Positions 7,202 to 13,709 of a stretch of 15,014 nucleotides of DNA are shown one piece after another (position 1 is the stretch's first letter; every line of letters begins with the position of its first letter). This stretch comes from Opitutia bacterium UBA7441. GTDB lineage: Bacteria > Verrucomicrobiota > Verrucomicrobiia > Opitutales > Coraliomargaritaceae. A program made the position numbers and the translations under genes. Location of the stretch: the NCBI GenBank assembly GCA_002480015.1, contig DLQD01000146.1, positions 1 through 15,014 of the forward strand, read 5' to 3'. The notes beneath the pieces were generated by a model. The model had not been told where the DNA came from, did not search any database, and was given only the letters and a program-made list of their open reading frames with translations.

Positions 7202-9280
7202 CTACCCTTCCGCTTCTTCTCGCGCGGCCTTGGTCATGCGGACGACGTTGCGGACCGCGTTTTTGGTCACTATATTGCCACCGGAGCTGCGGCCGCGGAC
7301 GGCCAGGTCTTTGAAGAGAACTTCCTCCTCGGTCTTGCGCAAACGGGGCGCTGGCTTGAGGTTAATCTTCACCGCATCGGGCTCGCCGCCTTCGGTCGGA
7401 TAGCAGGAGATATAGAAGACACGTGAACCAGGCTTGCCCTTGGTCAGATCGTATTCCTTATCTCGAGTCACCCCGCCAGTGGTGAAGTGCTTGGCCAAGG
7501 TGGGGCCTGTCTTCCCATCGCGGTAGACCAGACAATAGGTCAAGGCGTTAGGGTCAGCGCGGTTGAAGATGTCGATGTGTAGAATGTTTTTACCAAAGAA
7601 GGCTTTGTCACTGACCTTGCTCACGATAAGTTTGCCCTCCTGGTTGATGGCAATCACATCGTCGAGGTTAGAGCATTTGCAAACGGCTTCGTCCTTCTTC
7701 ATGCCGATGCCGGCAAAGCCTTCCTTCTTATCGACATAGAGGGTCTCGTTCGCGATGACCACATCTTGCGCGACGACCCTCTCGAAGGAGGCCAATACAG
7801 TCTTACGCTCGCGGCCTTCGCCGTATTTCTTCTTCAGTTCAGTAAACCATTTGATGGCGTATTTGGTGAGGTATTTGAGGTTCTTCTTCGTTGTCTCGAT
7901 GTCGTCTTCGAGCGCCTTGATTTGCTCGTCAGCCTTGAGCGAGTCGAACTTGGAGATACGCTTGATCTTGATTTCGAGCAGGCGGAGGATGTCGTCTTGC
8001 GTGACTTCACGCTTGAAAAGTTTCTTATAGGGCTTAAGACCTTCGTCGACGGTCGCGATGACCGCCTCCCAGGTCTCTTCCTCTTCGATGCGGCGGTAGA
8101 TACGTTTCTCGATGAAGATCTTTTCGAGGGAACTGAAGTGCCACTTTTCTTCGAGTTCGCCGAGTTGGATCTCGAGTTCGAGCTGGAGAAGGTTACGCGT
8201 CTTCTCGGTGGCCAGGTAGAGCAAGTCTTGGGCAGAGAAAAAGTGCGGCTTCTCGTTCTCGATCACGCAGATATTGGTCGAAACGGAAAGCTCGCAATCG
8301 GTGAAAGCATAGAGTGCCTGCTCGACGGTCTCAGGGTCGGAGCCCGAGGGCAGATAAACTAGGATTTCGACGACGTCAGCGGTGTTATCTTCGACACGCG
8401 CGATCTTGATCTTGCCCTTCTCGTTCGCGGCGAGGATCGAGTCAATCAAGCTGGTCGTCGTCTTACCGAAAGGCAGCTCAGTAATCGCAAGCAACAGTTT
8501 ACTACGGGTTTCGATGCGGGCACGAACTTTAACACGGCCACCGCGTTTGCCGTTATTATATTCAGAGACATCTGCTATGCCCCCAGTGGGAAAATCGGGC
8601 ACGAGTTCGGGCTTTTCCTTGCGAAGTAAAGCAATACAGCCGTCGAGGAGCTCGTTAAAATTATGTGGGAGAATTTTGCATGAGAGGCCGACCGCAATGC
8701 CTTCTGCGCCCTGTGCGAGGAGGAGGGGGAACTTAACAGGGAGTGTGTCGGGCTCCTTATTGCGCCCGTCGTAAGAGCTGAGCCATTGAGTCGTCTTGGG
8801 GTTAAAGACCACGTCGAGCGCGAATTTAGAAAGGCGTGCCTCGATATAACGGGGCGCAGCGGCAGAATCCCCCGTCAGAGTGTTACCCCAGTTGCCCTGC
8901 ATGTCGATGAGGAGTTCTTTTTGGCCGAGCTGCACCATAGCATCGCCGATCGAAGCATCCCCGTGGGGGTGATACTTCATAGTGTTGCCGATAACGTTGG
9001 CGACCTTGTTGTAACGTCCATCTTCCAGCTCCCGCATCGAGTGTAGGATACGGCGCTGCACGGGTTTGAGGCCGTCGTTCGCGTGGGGCACGGCTCGCTC
9101 AAGGATCACGTAGCTGGCATAGTCGAGAAACCAGTCGCTGAACATATCATCGACATGCCCCGCATCGGTCTTGATCGAAAAGATGTCCTCGTCCGAAACC
9201 GGTACAGCTTCCAATTCTTCAGAGGGCTGGTCGAATTCGAGTTCGAGATTGTCTTTCTTTGGCGTCTTTTTACGGGGCAT
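7202..9280 (-). CDS. parC: DNA topoisomerase IV subunit A-like protein (ParC/GyrA family)
   Basis: This is the breakage-reunion subunit of a type IIA topoisomerase, which cuts both strands and passes another duplex; it needs a ParE or GyrB ATPase partner. The 692-aa protein has an acidic N-terminal extension of about 40 residues. The core follows: DYASYVILERAVPHANDGLKPVQRRIL within 53-79, the HPHGDASIGDAM helix (104-115) and AAPRYIEARL (141-150), with Y145 as the DNA-linking tyrosine. A charged coiled-coil arm lies around 355-490. The C-terminal pinwheel-like region (about 495-692) is much shorter than in GyrA. It lacks a QRRGGKG box, having VRGRSSGGN at 661-669 instead, which argues for ParC rather than GyrA. 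The layout resembles the Bacteroidetes-type ParC but with fewer C-terminal blades. No ATPase-subunit gene lies in the window. It is divergent from pckG. Confidence 0.88.
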   Translation of the reverse strand: MPRKKTPKKDNLELEFDQPSEELEAVPVSDEDIFSIKTDAGHVDDMFSDWFLDYASYVILERAVPHANDGLKPVQRRILHSMRELEDGRYNKVANVIGNTMKYHPHGDASIGDAMVQLGQKELLIDMQGNWGNTLTGDSAAAPRYIEARLSKFALDVVFNPKTTQWLSSYDGRNKEPDTLPVKFPLLLAQGAEGIAVGLSCKILPHNFNELLDGCIALLRKEKPELVPDFPTGGIADVSEYNNGKRGGRVKVRARIETRSKLLLAITELPFGKTTTSLIDSILAANEKGKIKIARVEDNTADVVEILVYLPSGSDPETVEQALYAFTDCELSVSTNICVIENEKPHFFSAQDLLYLATEKTRNLLQLELEIQLGELEEKWHFSSLEKIFIEKRIYRRIEEEETWEAVIATVDEGLKPYKKLFKREVTQDDILRLLEIKIKRISKFDSLKADEQIKALEDDIETTKKNLKYLTKYAIKWFTELKKKYGEGRERKTVLASFERVVAQDVVIANETLYVDKKEGFAGIGMKKDEAVCKCSNLDDVIAINQEGKLIVSKVSDKAFFGKNILHIDIFNRADPNALTYCLVYRDGKTGPTLAKHFTTGGVTRDKEYDLTKGKPGSRVFYISCYPTEGGEPDAVKINLKPAPRLRKTEEEVLFKDLAVRGRSSGGNIVTKNAVRNVVRMTKAAREEAEG

Positions 9281-9454
9281 AAGGGCGAGTGTTGGAATCA
9301 GAAAGGAAAAATCCGGTGACGCGGACTGTGAAACGGTAATTCAAGCTAGTAGGTGGATAAGCTGGACTGATTCAAGTAGAATCTAGGACGAATATTTTTT
9401 AGGTGAAACTATGTTTTTACTTATCATTGGCGCGTACGCTGCTAGACTAAACTC

Positions 9455-11257
9455 ATGATGAAAGAACCCTCTCCTCAGACCTCTCACAAAGCCTTGCTCA
9501 AATGGGTCGAAAAGATGGTCACCCTCTGCGAGCCTTCGGACGTGCACTGGTGCGATGGCTCCCGAGAAGAAGCCGACTCTCTCTTTGCCATGATGCTGGA
9601 AAAAGGCATGTGCGTAAAGCTGGACCAAGCAAAACGCCCGAACAGCTATCTTTTTCGTTCCGACCCGAAGGACGTGGCACGAGTTGAATCCAAGACCTAC
9701 ATCTGCTCACAAAACAAGGACGGCGCAGGGCCGACCAACAATTGGGAGGATCCGCGTACCATGCGCCGTAAGCTGAAGCAACTTTTCAAAGGCTGCATGC
9801 ACGGGCGGACTCTCTATGTAATTCCTTTCAGCATGGGTCCTATCGGTGGTCCTATTTCAAAAATCGGGGTTGAACTGACTGATTCACCCTATGTGGTCGT
9901 GAATATGCGTATTATGGCACGGATCGGCACGCCCGTGCTCGACGTGCTCGGCTCGGATGGATTTTTTGTCCCTTGCCTGCATTCGGTCGGCTGTCCCTTG
10001 GAGGAAGGTGTTGAGGACGTGGCATGGCCATGCAACCCGGAAAACACCCATATTGTCCACTTCCCCGAAGAGCGTACCATTGTCTCCTACGGCTCCGGCT
10101 ACGGGGGCAACGCTCTACTTGGCAAAAAATGCCTCGCCCTGCGTATCGCCTCCACTCTGGCTCGCGACGAAGGCTGGATGGCCGAGCACATGCTCATCCT
10201 AGGGGTCGAAGAGCCCGACGGCACGAAAACCTACGTCACCGCCGCTTTCCCGAGCGCCTGCGGCAAAACGAATTTCGCTATGCTCATCCCGCCGAAGGAA
10301 ATGGAAGGCTATAAAGTGACCTGTGTGGGCGACGACATTGCCTGGATCCAACCCGGCCCCGATGGTTGCCTCTACGCAATCAACCCGGAGGCTGGTTTCT
10401 TCGGTGTGGCGCCCGGCACGTCTGAAGAAACCAACCCGAGCGCAATGGCTTCCTGCAGAAAAGATAGCATCTTCACCAACGTCGCCCTAACGGACGACGG
10501 CGACGTCTGGTGGGAGGGCATGACCCAGGAAGCACCCGCACATCTCATTGACTGGAAAGGCCGGGATTGGACGCCCGATAGCGAGACACCAGCGGCCCAC
10601 CCCAACAGTCGGTTCACCGCCCCAGCCGCCAATTGTCCAGTCATCGACCCCGATTGGGAAAAACCGGAGGGCGTGCGCATCCATGCCATGATCTTCGGAG
10701 GTCGCCGCATGCACGATGTGCCACTGGTCACGCAGGCCTTTAACTGGGGTCACGGCGTCTACCTCGGCGCCACGACAGGCTCGGAAATGACGGCCGCAGC
10801 CGAGGGTAATGTTGGCACTATCCGCCGCGACCCAATGGCCATGCTCCCCTTCTGCGGCTACCACATGGGCGACTATTTTCGCCATTGGATCAAAATGCAG
10901 CGCAAGCTCTCCGAGACCCCGCGCATCTTCAACGTCAACTGGTTCCGCAAGAACGGGGACTCCGAATGGATGTGGCCAGGCTTCAGCGACAACATGCGCC
11001 CACTCCGCTGGATCGTCGAGCGCGCCACCGGGCGCGCTGGGGCTAAGGAAACCCCGATCGGCTGGATGCCCCGCTACAGCGATCTGGATTGGCGCGGTCT
11101 TGACATGAGTGAAGAAGACTTTGACCAGCTCATGCAGATCGACCGCGAACGCATCCGTATGCAGACCCTGACACATGAAGAGCTATTCCTCAAGTTGCAC
11201 ACCCACCTTCCAAAGGAAATGATCTTCGAGCGCGAGTTGCTGATTTCGCGATTATAA
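9455..11257 (+). CDS. pckG: Phosphoenolpyruvate carboxykinase (GTP)
   Basis: PckG converts oxaloacetate and GTP to phosphoenolpyruvate, GDP and CO2, the entry step of gluconeogenesis, in the cytoplasm. The 600-aa length is typical of the GTP class and distinguishes it from the shorter ATP class. Diagnostic features are GPTNNW near 92-97, IPFSMGPIGGP near 128-138, the kinase-1a/P-loop FPSACGKTN at 265-273 with the class-specific active-site C269, and the metal site VGDDIAW at 291-297. FFGVAPGTS follows near 312-320, and the guanine-binding region includes NWFRK near 495. The start is the ATG at 9455; a second ATG follows at once and could serve instead. No Shine-Dalgarno is seen. It is divergent from parC across 174 bp with no obvious promoter, and convergent with the Hsp20 operon. 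Confidence 0.97.
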   Translation: MMKEPSPQTSHKALLKWVEKMVTLCEPSDVHWCDGSREEADSLFAMMLEKGMCVKLDQAKRPNSYLFRSDPKDVARVESKTYICSQNKDGAGPTNNWEDPRTMRRKLKQLFKGCMHGRTLYVIPFSMGPIGGPISKIGVELTDSPYVVVNMRIMARIGTPVLDVLGSDGFFVPCLHSVGCPLEEGVEDVAWPCNPENTHIVHFPEERTIVSYGSGYGGNALLGKKCLALRIASTLARDEGWMAEHMLILGVEEPDGTKTYVTAAFPSACGKTNFAMLIPPKEMEGYKVTCVGDDIAWIQPGPDGCLYAINPEAGFFGVAPGTSEETNPSAMASCRKDSIFTNVALTDDGDVWWEGMTQEAPAHLIDWKGRDWTPDSETPAAHPNSRFTAPAANCPVIDPDWEKPEGVRIHAMIFGGRRMHDVPLVTQAFNWGHGVYLGATTGSEMTAAAEGNVGTIRRDPMAMLPFCGYHMGDYFRHWIKMQRKLSETPRIFNVNWFRKNGDSEWMWPGFSDNMRPLRWIVERATGRAGAKETPIGWMPRYSDLDWRGLDMSEEDFDQLMQIDRERIRMQTLTHEELFLKLHTHLPKEMIFERELLISRL

Positions 11258-11293
11258 AGCACATTGCAACCCCCGGCAACAAAGGGAGTCTCA

Positions 11294-11318
11294 TGGTATG
11301 CCCTGCCGCAGGGCACCA
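11294..11318. repeat. Hairpin in the pckG-Hsp20 convergent gap
   Basis: TGGT (11294-11297) and GCCCTG (11300-11305) pair with CAGGGC (11309-11314) and ACCA (11315-11318) around a CCG loop, with two unpaired bases on the left. No T-run follows on the plus strand, so it is not a standard intrinsic terminator for pckG. It may stabilise the pckG mRNA 3' end or be a short REP-like palindrome. Confidence 0.4.
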
Positions 11319-11350
11319 AAAAATAGAGCGGAGGCTCTCGCCTCCGCTCT
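11318..11350 (-). terminator. Rho-independent terminator of the Hsp20 operon
   Basis: On the minus strand AGAGCGGAGG (11350-11341) pairs perfectly with CCTCCGCTCT (11334-11325) over 10 bp around a 6-nt loop, followed after AT by a run of T's (11323-11318). It begins 20 bases after the stop of the second Hsp20 gene. Confidence 0.88.
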
Positions 11351-11370
11351 GCTGGAATCAACGTCTGCTC

Positions 11371-11748
11371 TTAGCTAATCTTGATCTTGCGCGGTTTAAC
11401 CTCATCGGCCTTAGGCAAGCTCAGATCGAGGACACCGTTTTCAACGCTTGCCTTGATTTTGGCTTCGTTGACTGGCACGTTGAGGCGGAGACTTAGGCGA
11501 AAATCGCCCGTCGTCAGCTCACGGCGAAGCGGACGCCAGCCTTCCGGCACTTGGCTCGTGCGCGTGCCGATGACGGTCAGTGTGTCTTCTTCAAGGGAGA
11601 TGTCCACTCCATCACGATTCACTCCGGGTAGGCTGACGCGCACGATGAAGGCATCGTCATTTTCGCTCACATCATAGAGCGGGCGTTGCCAGTTGTGTGC
11701 ATGGGCCTTTTTTTCCGGCGTTTGTATGGTATCGAGTTCTGTACTCAT
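11371..11748 (-). CDS. Hsp20 family small heat-shock protein (second gene of pair)
   Basis: This is an ATP-independent chaperone that holds unfolding proteins for later refolding. The 125-aa protein has a short polar N-terminus followed by an alpha-crystallin domain. That domain runs from about YDVSENDDAFIVRVSLPGVNRDGVD to the C-terminal A-x-x-x-G-x-L signature, seen here as VENGVLDLSLPK. It ends with KPRKIKIS, whose I-x-I is the usual oligomer-contact motif. The frame also has an ATG at 11757, but AAGGA lies directly against that codon. It sits 9 bases before the ATG at 11748, so I use the latter. The gene is downstream of the other Hsp20 gene with a 27-bp gap and a shared promoter. The two proteins differ clearly in sequence, so they may form mixed oligomers or bind different clients. 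Confidence 0.93.
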   Translation of the reverse strand: MSTELDTIQTPEKKAHAHNWQRPLYDVSENDDAFIVRVSLPGVNRDGVDISLEEDTLTVIGTRTSQVPEGWRPLRRELTTGDFRLSLRLNVPVNEAKIKASVENGVLDLSLPKADEVKPRKIKIS

Positions 11749-11775
11749 GGTATTCATTCCTTTCTTAATTTTGAC

Positions 11776-12207
11776 TTAATTGATGCTAATTTGTCGCGGT
11801 TTACGGGCTTCTGCCTTTGGCATGGCAACGGTGAGGATACCGTCCTTCATTTCAGCGGAAACCTTTTCCAGCTCCACGCCATCCGGGACCGATATCGAAC
11901 GCTCGAAACTTGTGCGTGAGACCTCCGACTTTTCTTTCGTTTCTTCCTGGCTCCGGATCGTCAGCACTGCGTTTTCCAGTTCCAAGTCGACCGTATCTCT
12001 ATTCACGCCGGGTAGCTCAAAGCGGGCGTAGAAGTTCTGGTCGTCCTCGTAGAGATCTACAGCAGGTTGGTGAAAGCCGGCCTCTGCTCCTAATAAATCG
12101 TCGAAGATTGATCCGAAGCGCTCAATTGTGGGAGCTCCCAGATCAAATAGGCGATTAAAGGCACTCGAGGCCTGCGATTGAGGATACGCATAACGTATGA
12201 GTTTCAT
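11776..12207 (-). CDS. Hsp20 family small heat-shock protein (first gene of pair)
   Basis: This is an ATP-independent holdase chaperone of 143 aa. The N-terminal arm (about 1-45) is aromatic and hydrophobic, including FGSIFDDLLG, as in class A bacterial sHSPs such as Hsp18/IbpA. The alpha-crystallin domain starts at PAVDLYEDDQNFYARFELPGVNRD and contains FERSISVPDGVE and MKDGILTVAMPK. The C-terminus carries the I-x-I type tail RQISIN. The start at 12207 is chosen because AAAGGA lies 9 bases upstream. The longer frame would start with TTG at 12240, about at the predicted transcription start, so it is excluded if the sigma-54 promoter is used. The gene is first in an operon with the second Hsp20 gene. 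No CIRCE element is seen upstream, so control by HrcA is unlikely. Confidence 0.95.
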   Translation of the reverse strand: MKLIRYAYPQSQASSAFNRLFDLGAPTIERFGSIFDDLLGAEAGFHQPAVDLYEDDQNFYARFELPGVNRDTVDLELENAVLTIRSQEETKEKSEVSRTSFERSISVPDGVELEKVSAEMKDGILTVAMPKAEARKPRQISIN

Positions 12208-12248
12208 GATGTTATTTCCTTTTGTTGAGTTAGACTGCAACTTACTGA

Positions 12249-12265
12249 ATGCATCACGCGTGCCA
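12249..12265 (-). promoter_or_regulatory. Sigma-54 (RpoN) -24/-12 promoter of the Hsp20 operon
   Basis: The minus strand reads TGGCACG (12265-12259), four bases, then ATGCAT (12254-12249). The consensus is TGGCACG-N4-TTGCW. Only one base differs, and the distance from the GG to the GC dinucleotide is exactly the required 10 bp. The predicted start is near 12239, giving a leader of about 32 nt that includes the AAAGGA ribosome-binding site. A sigma-54 promoter needs an AAA+ activator; none is encoded in the window. Confidence 0.72.
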
Positions 12266-12337
12266 GTGTCTAAATATTTTTTATACCCTTAATAATCAAT
12301 ATTTTAAGAAATAAAGACCGAAGGCTTTTCTGAGCCA

Positions 12338-12360
12338 AGGTGGCACAGTTGTGCCCACCT
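12338..12360. promoter_or_regulatory. Near-palindrome, candidate activator site for the Hsp20 promoter
   Basis: This is a 23-bp near-perfect palindrome. GCACA/TGTGC forms the core and AGGTG/CACCT the outer arms, with one extra base on one side. Its centre is about 110 bp upstream of the predicted Hsp20 transcription start, the usual distance for the binding site of a sigma-54 enhancer-binding protein. It could also be a hairpin downstream of the TIM-barrel gene, but no T-run follows it on the minus strand. Confidence 0.45.
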
Positions 12361-12405
12361 GCGTAGACCATCGGAACAAACTGTCCCAACGAGGCAAACT
12401 TGAAT

Positions 12406-13359
12406 TTAACCGAGCACCTGAGCGATGTAGTCGCGCGAGGCCAAGACTTCTTCGACAGTCAGCTTTGGACTCAATTCAAGGACTAGCGTATGCTCCGGAC
12501 GGACGAATTCTGAGATCATCCTAAAATCGATCGTGCCGGTCCCCGGCACCTGGTGGTCACGTCCGGATTCGGTCACTTCGTGGAGGTGGAAGCCGGTAAG
12601 ACGTGGGGCCATTTTTTCCAAATGGCTGCGATGGTCCAACAAGCCGAGTTGATGCTTAATCTGCGCATGGCCCGTATCGTGCCAGTAGGCGGCGTGCTCC
12701 GGCTCATTAAGACTCTGCAAGAATGCATCGTACTCGCTATCGATGGGCATTTCTTCCATGCCTTCGCGGTTCTCCAGGCACAGTTGGATGCCTCTGGATT
12801 TGGCTTCCGGAAGGAGCCTGCCATAACTTTCCTCAATACGGTCCATCGCCTTCAGGGAAGCCCTGCGAATACTCTTCATCGCCTTATCGCGGCGCTTTAA
12901 GAACGCTTCACTCTCCTTCAGTTCGTTCGCTGTAATTTCTGACTGGTCAATCCATTTTTCGAGGCGATTCTCTGCCGACACAAAGAAGAAGTAGATGCTC
13001 CCCGAGTGCATGATAACACGCTCAACTCCTAGCTTTTGTGCGAAATCGAGAGTCTGCATTGAGTAGCGAAACCAGAGGTCACGCTCTCGCGAATCACGGG
13101 AGGAAGGCTGATAGAGGTTGGGCGCTGCTTGCTGCACACCGCCAGGCAGTGGGCAGAAATTATGTAGTGAAGAGATCTCCACGATGCCTTTTTCAACTGC
13201 CTTAAGGATGCCAGGAACTAGTGAGATGCGGATCCCATGGCTAAGCTCAATCCGCTTAAAGCCGAGTCCGACCATCTCCTCGACCATTTCAAAGCCATCA
13301 GTATGCCGAGCGGAGCACCAGCAGGTCGAGAGCGAGAGACGATCTAAAATGTCGGTCAT
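12406..13359 (-). CDS. TIM-barrel sugar-phosphate isomerase/epimerase family protein (AP endonuclease 2 fold)
   Basis: This 317-aa cytoplasmic protein is of the xylose-isomerase-like TIM-barrel superfamily; the exact substrate is unknown. Strand ends carry likely metal and substrate residues: ELSHG (38-42), LHNFCP (65-70), MHSGS (117-121), ENREG with E196, HDTGH with H227, D228 and H231, HLHE with H258, H260 and E261, and LELSP with E295. This set fits a divalent-metal isomerase, epimerase or related enzyme better than a DNA endonuclease. A charged helical insertion lies around 129-180. The start at 13359 is supported by conserved-looking RLSLSTCW directly after it. The bS21 terminator T-run ends only about four bases upstream of this ATG, and no Shine-Dalgarno is visible. 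Expression therefore depends on read-through or on a very short or absent leader. Confidence 0.85.
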   Translation of the reverse strand: MTDILDRLSLSTCWCSARHTDGFEMVEEMVGLGFKRIELSHGIRISLVPGILKAVEKGIVEISSLHNFCPLPGGVQQAAPNLYQPSSRDSRERDLWFRYSMQTLDFAQKLGVERVIMHSGSIYFFFVSAENRLEKWIDQSEITANELKESEAFLKRRDKAMKSIRRASLKAMDRIEESYGRLLPEAKSRGIQLCLENREGMEEMPIDSEYDAFLQSLNEPEHAAYWHDTGHAQIKHQLGLLDHRSHLEKMAPRLTGFHLHEVTESGRDHQVPGTGTIDFRMISEFVRPEHTLVLELSPKLTVEEVLASRDYIAQVLG

Positions 13360-13363
13360 GTTT

Positions 13364-13399
13364 AAAAAAAATCCCGGCGCGTAGTACGCGGACCGGGAT
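13364..13399 (-). terminator. Rho-independent terminator of rpsU
   Basis: On the minus strand ATCCCGG (13399-13393) pairs with CCGGGAT (13377-13371), and an inner CGCG/CGCG stem adds 4 bp with a 2-nt bulge around a 5-nt loop. Eight T's run from the last stem base to 13364. It begins 39 bases after the rpsU stop codon and ends 4 bases before the next gene's ATG. Confidence 0.88.
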
Positions 13400-13438
13400 C
13401 AGTGGAGCGCGAACAGTCTGCGCTCGCAACTTTGAAAA

Positions 13439-13639
13439 CTACATGTTCGAGTAACGAACGCGGAGCATGTTATTGAAATCCAATTCCTTCTTCTTGCGGC
13501 GTTTCGCTTGAGCAGGCTTGACGAAGTAGCGTTTGGCACGCACATCGCGGATAACACCCTCACGGTCGAGGCGTTTTTTGAGGCGGCGGAGCGCACGTTC
13601 CATGGGCTCGCCCTTGCGGACTTTGACTTCAAGTGACAT
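13439..13639 (-). CDS. rpsU: Small ribosomal subunit protein bS21
   Basis: bS21 sits on the 30S platform near the anti-Shine-Dalgarno end of 16S rRNA and helps mRNA binding during initiation. The 66-aa protein is of typical length and very basic. It has the family pattern: VKVRKGEPMERALRRLKK at 5-22, then DREGVIRD, KRYFVKPAQAKRRKKKE and a variable tail. The start ATG at 13639 matches the usual N-terminus MSLEVKV. No strong Shine-Dalgarno precedes it. A TTGACG hexamer at 13702-13697 on the minus strand could be a -35 box, but no good -10 follows at the right distance. The gene lies 70 bases after the RNA methyltransferase gene, in the same direction, and ends at a strong terminator. Confidence 0.96.
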   Translation of the reverse strand: MSLEVKVRKGEPMERALRRLKKRLDREGVIRDVRAKRYFVKPAQAKRRKKKELDFNNMLRVRYSNM

Positions 13640-13709
13640 AAGAAAATTATTGTTAGGTGATTAAGAAAATCGGTAAAGTGCCTCTGGCAGCGGCGTCGTC
13701 AATCCTTTT

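Noticed and set aside
7766..8362. Plus-strand open frame of 198 codons antisense to parC
   Set aside because: The peptide is a repetitive acidic and leucine-rich string, mirroring the lysine- and glutamate-rich coiled-coil of ParC.
10487..11176. Minus-strand open frame of 229 codons antisense to pckG
   Set aside because: It lies wholly inside the highly conserved pckG coding region and shows no protein-family motif.
12208..12330. Search for a CIRCE heat-shock operator upstream of the Hsp20 genes
   Set aside because: No TTAGCACTC-N9-GAGTGCTAA-like inverted repeat is present.
12312..12333. AAAGCC-TTCG-GTCTTT hairpin followed by a T-rich stretch on the minus strand, as a terminator for the TIM-barrel gene
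   Set aside because: The stem is six positions with one mismatch and the T-run is broken by an A. It is possible but too weak to list as a feature.
13672..13702. TTGACG hexamer upstream of rpsU as a promoter
   Set aside because: No acceptable -10 box lies 16-18 bp downstream, so only the single hexamer supports it.
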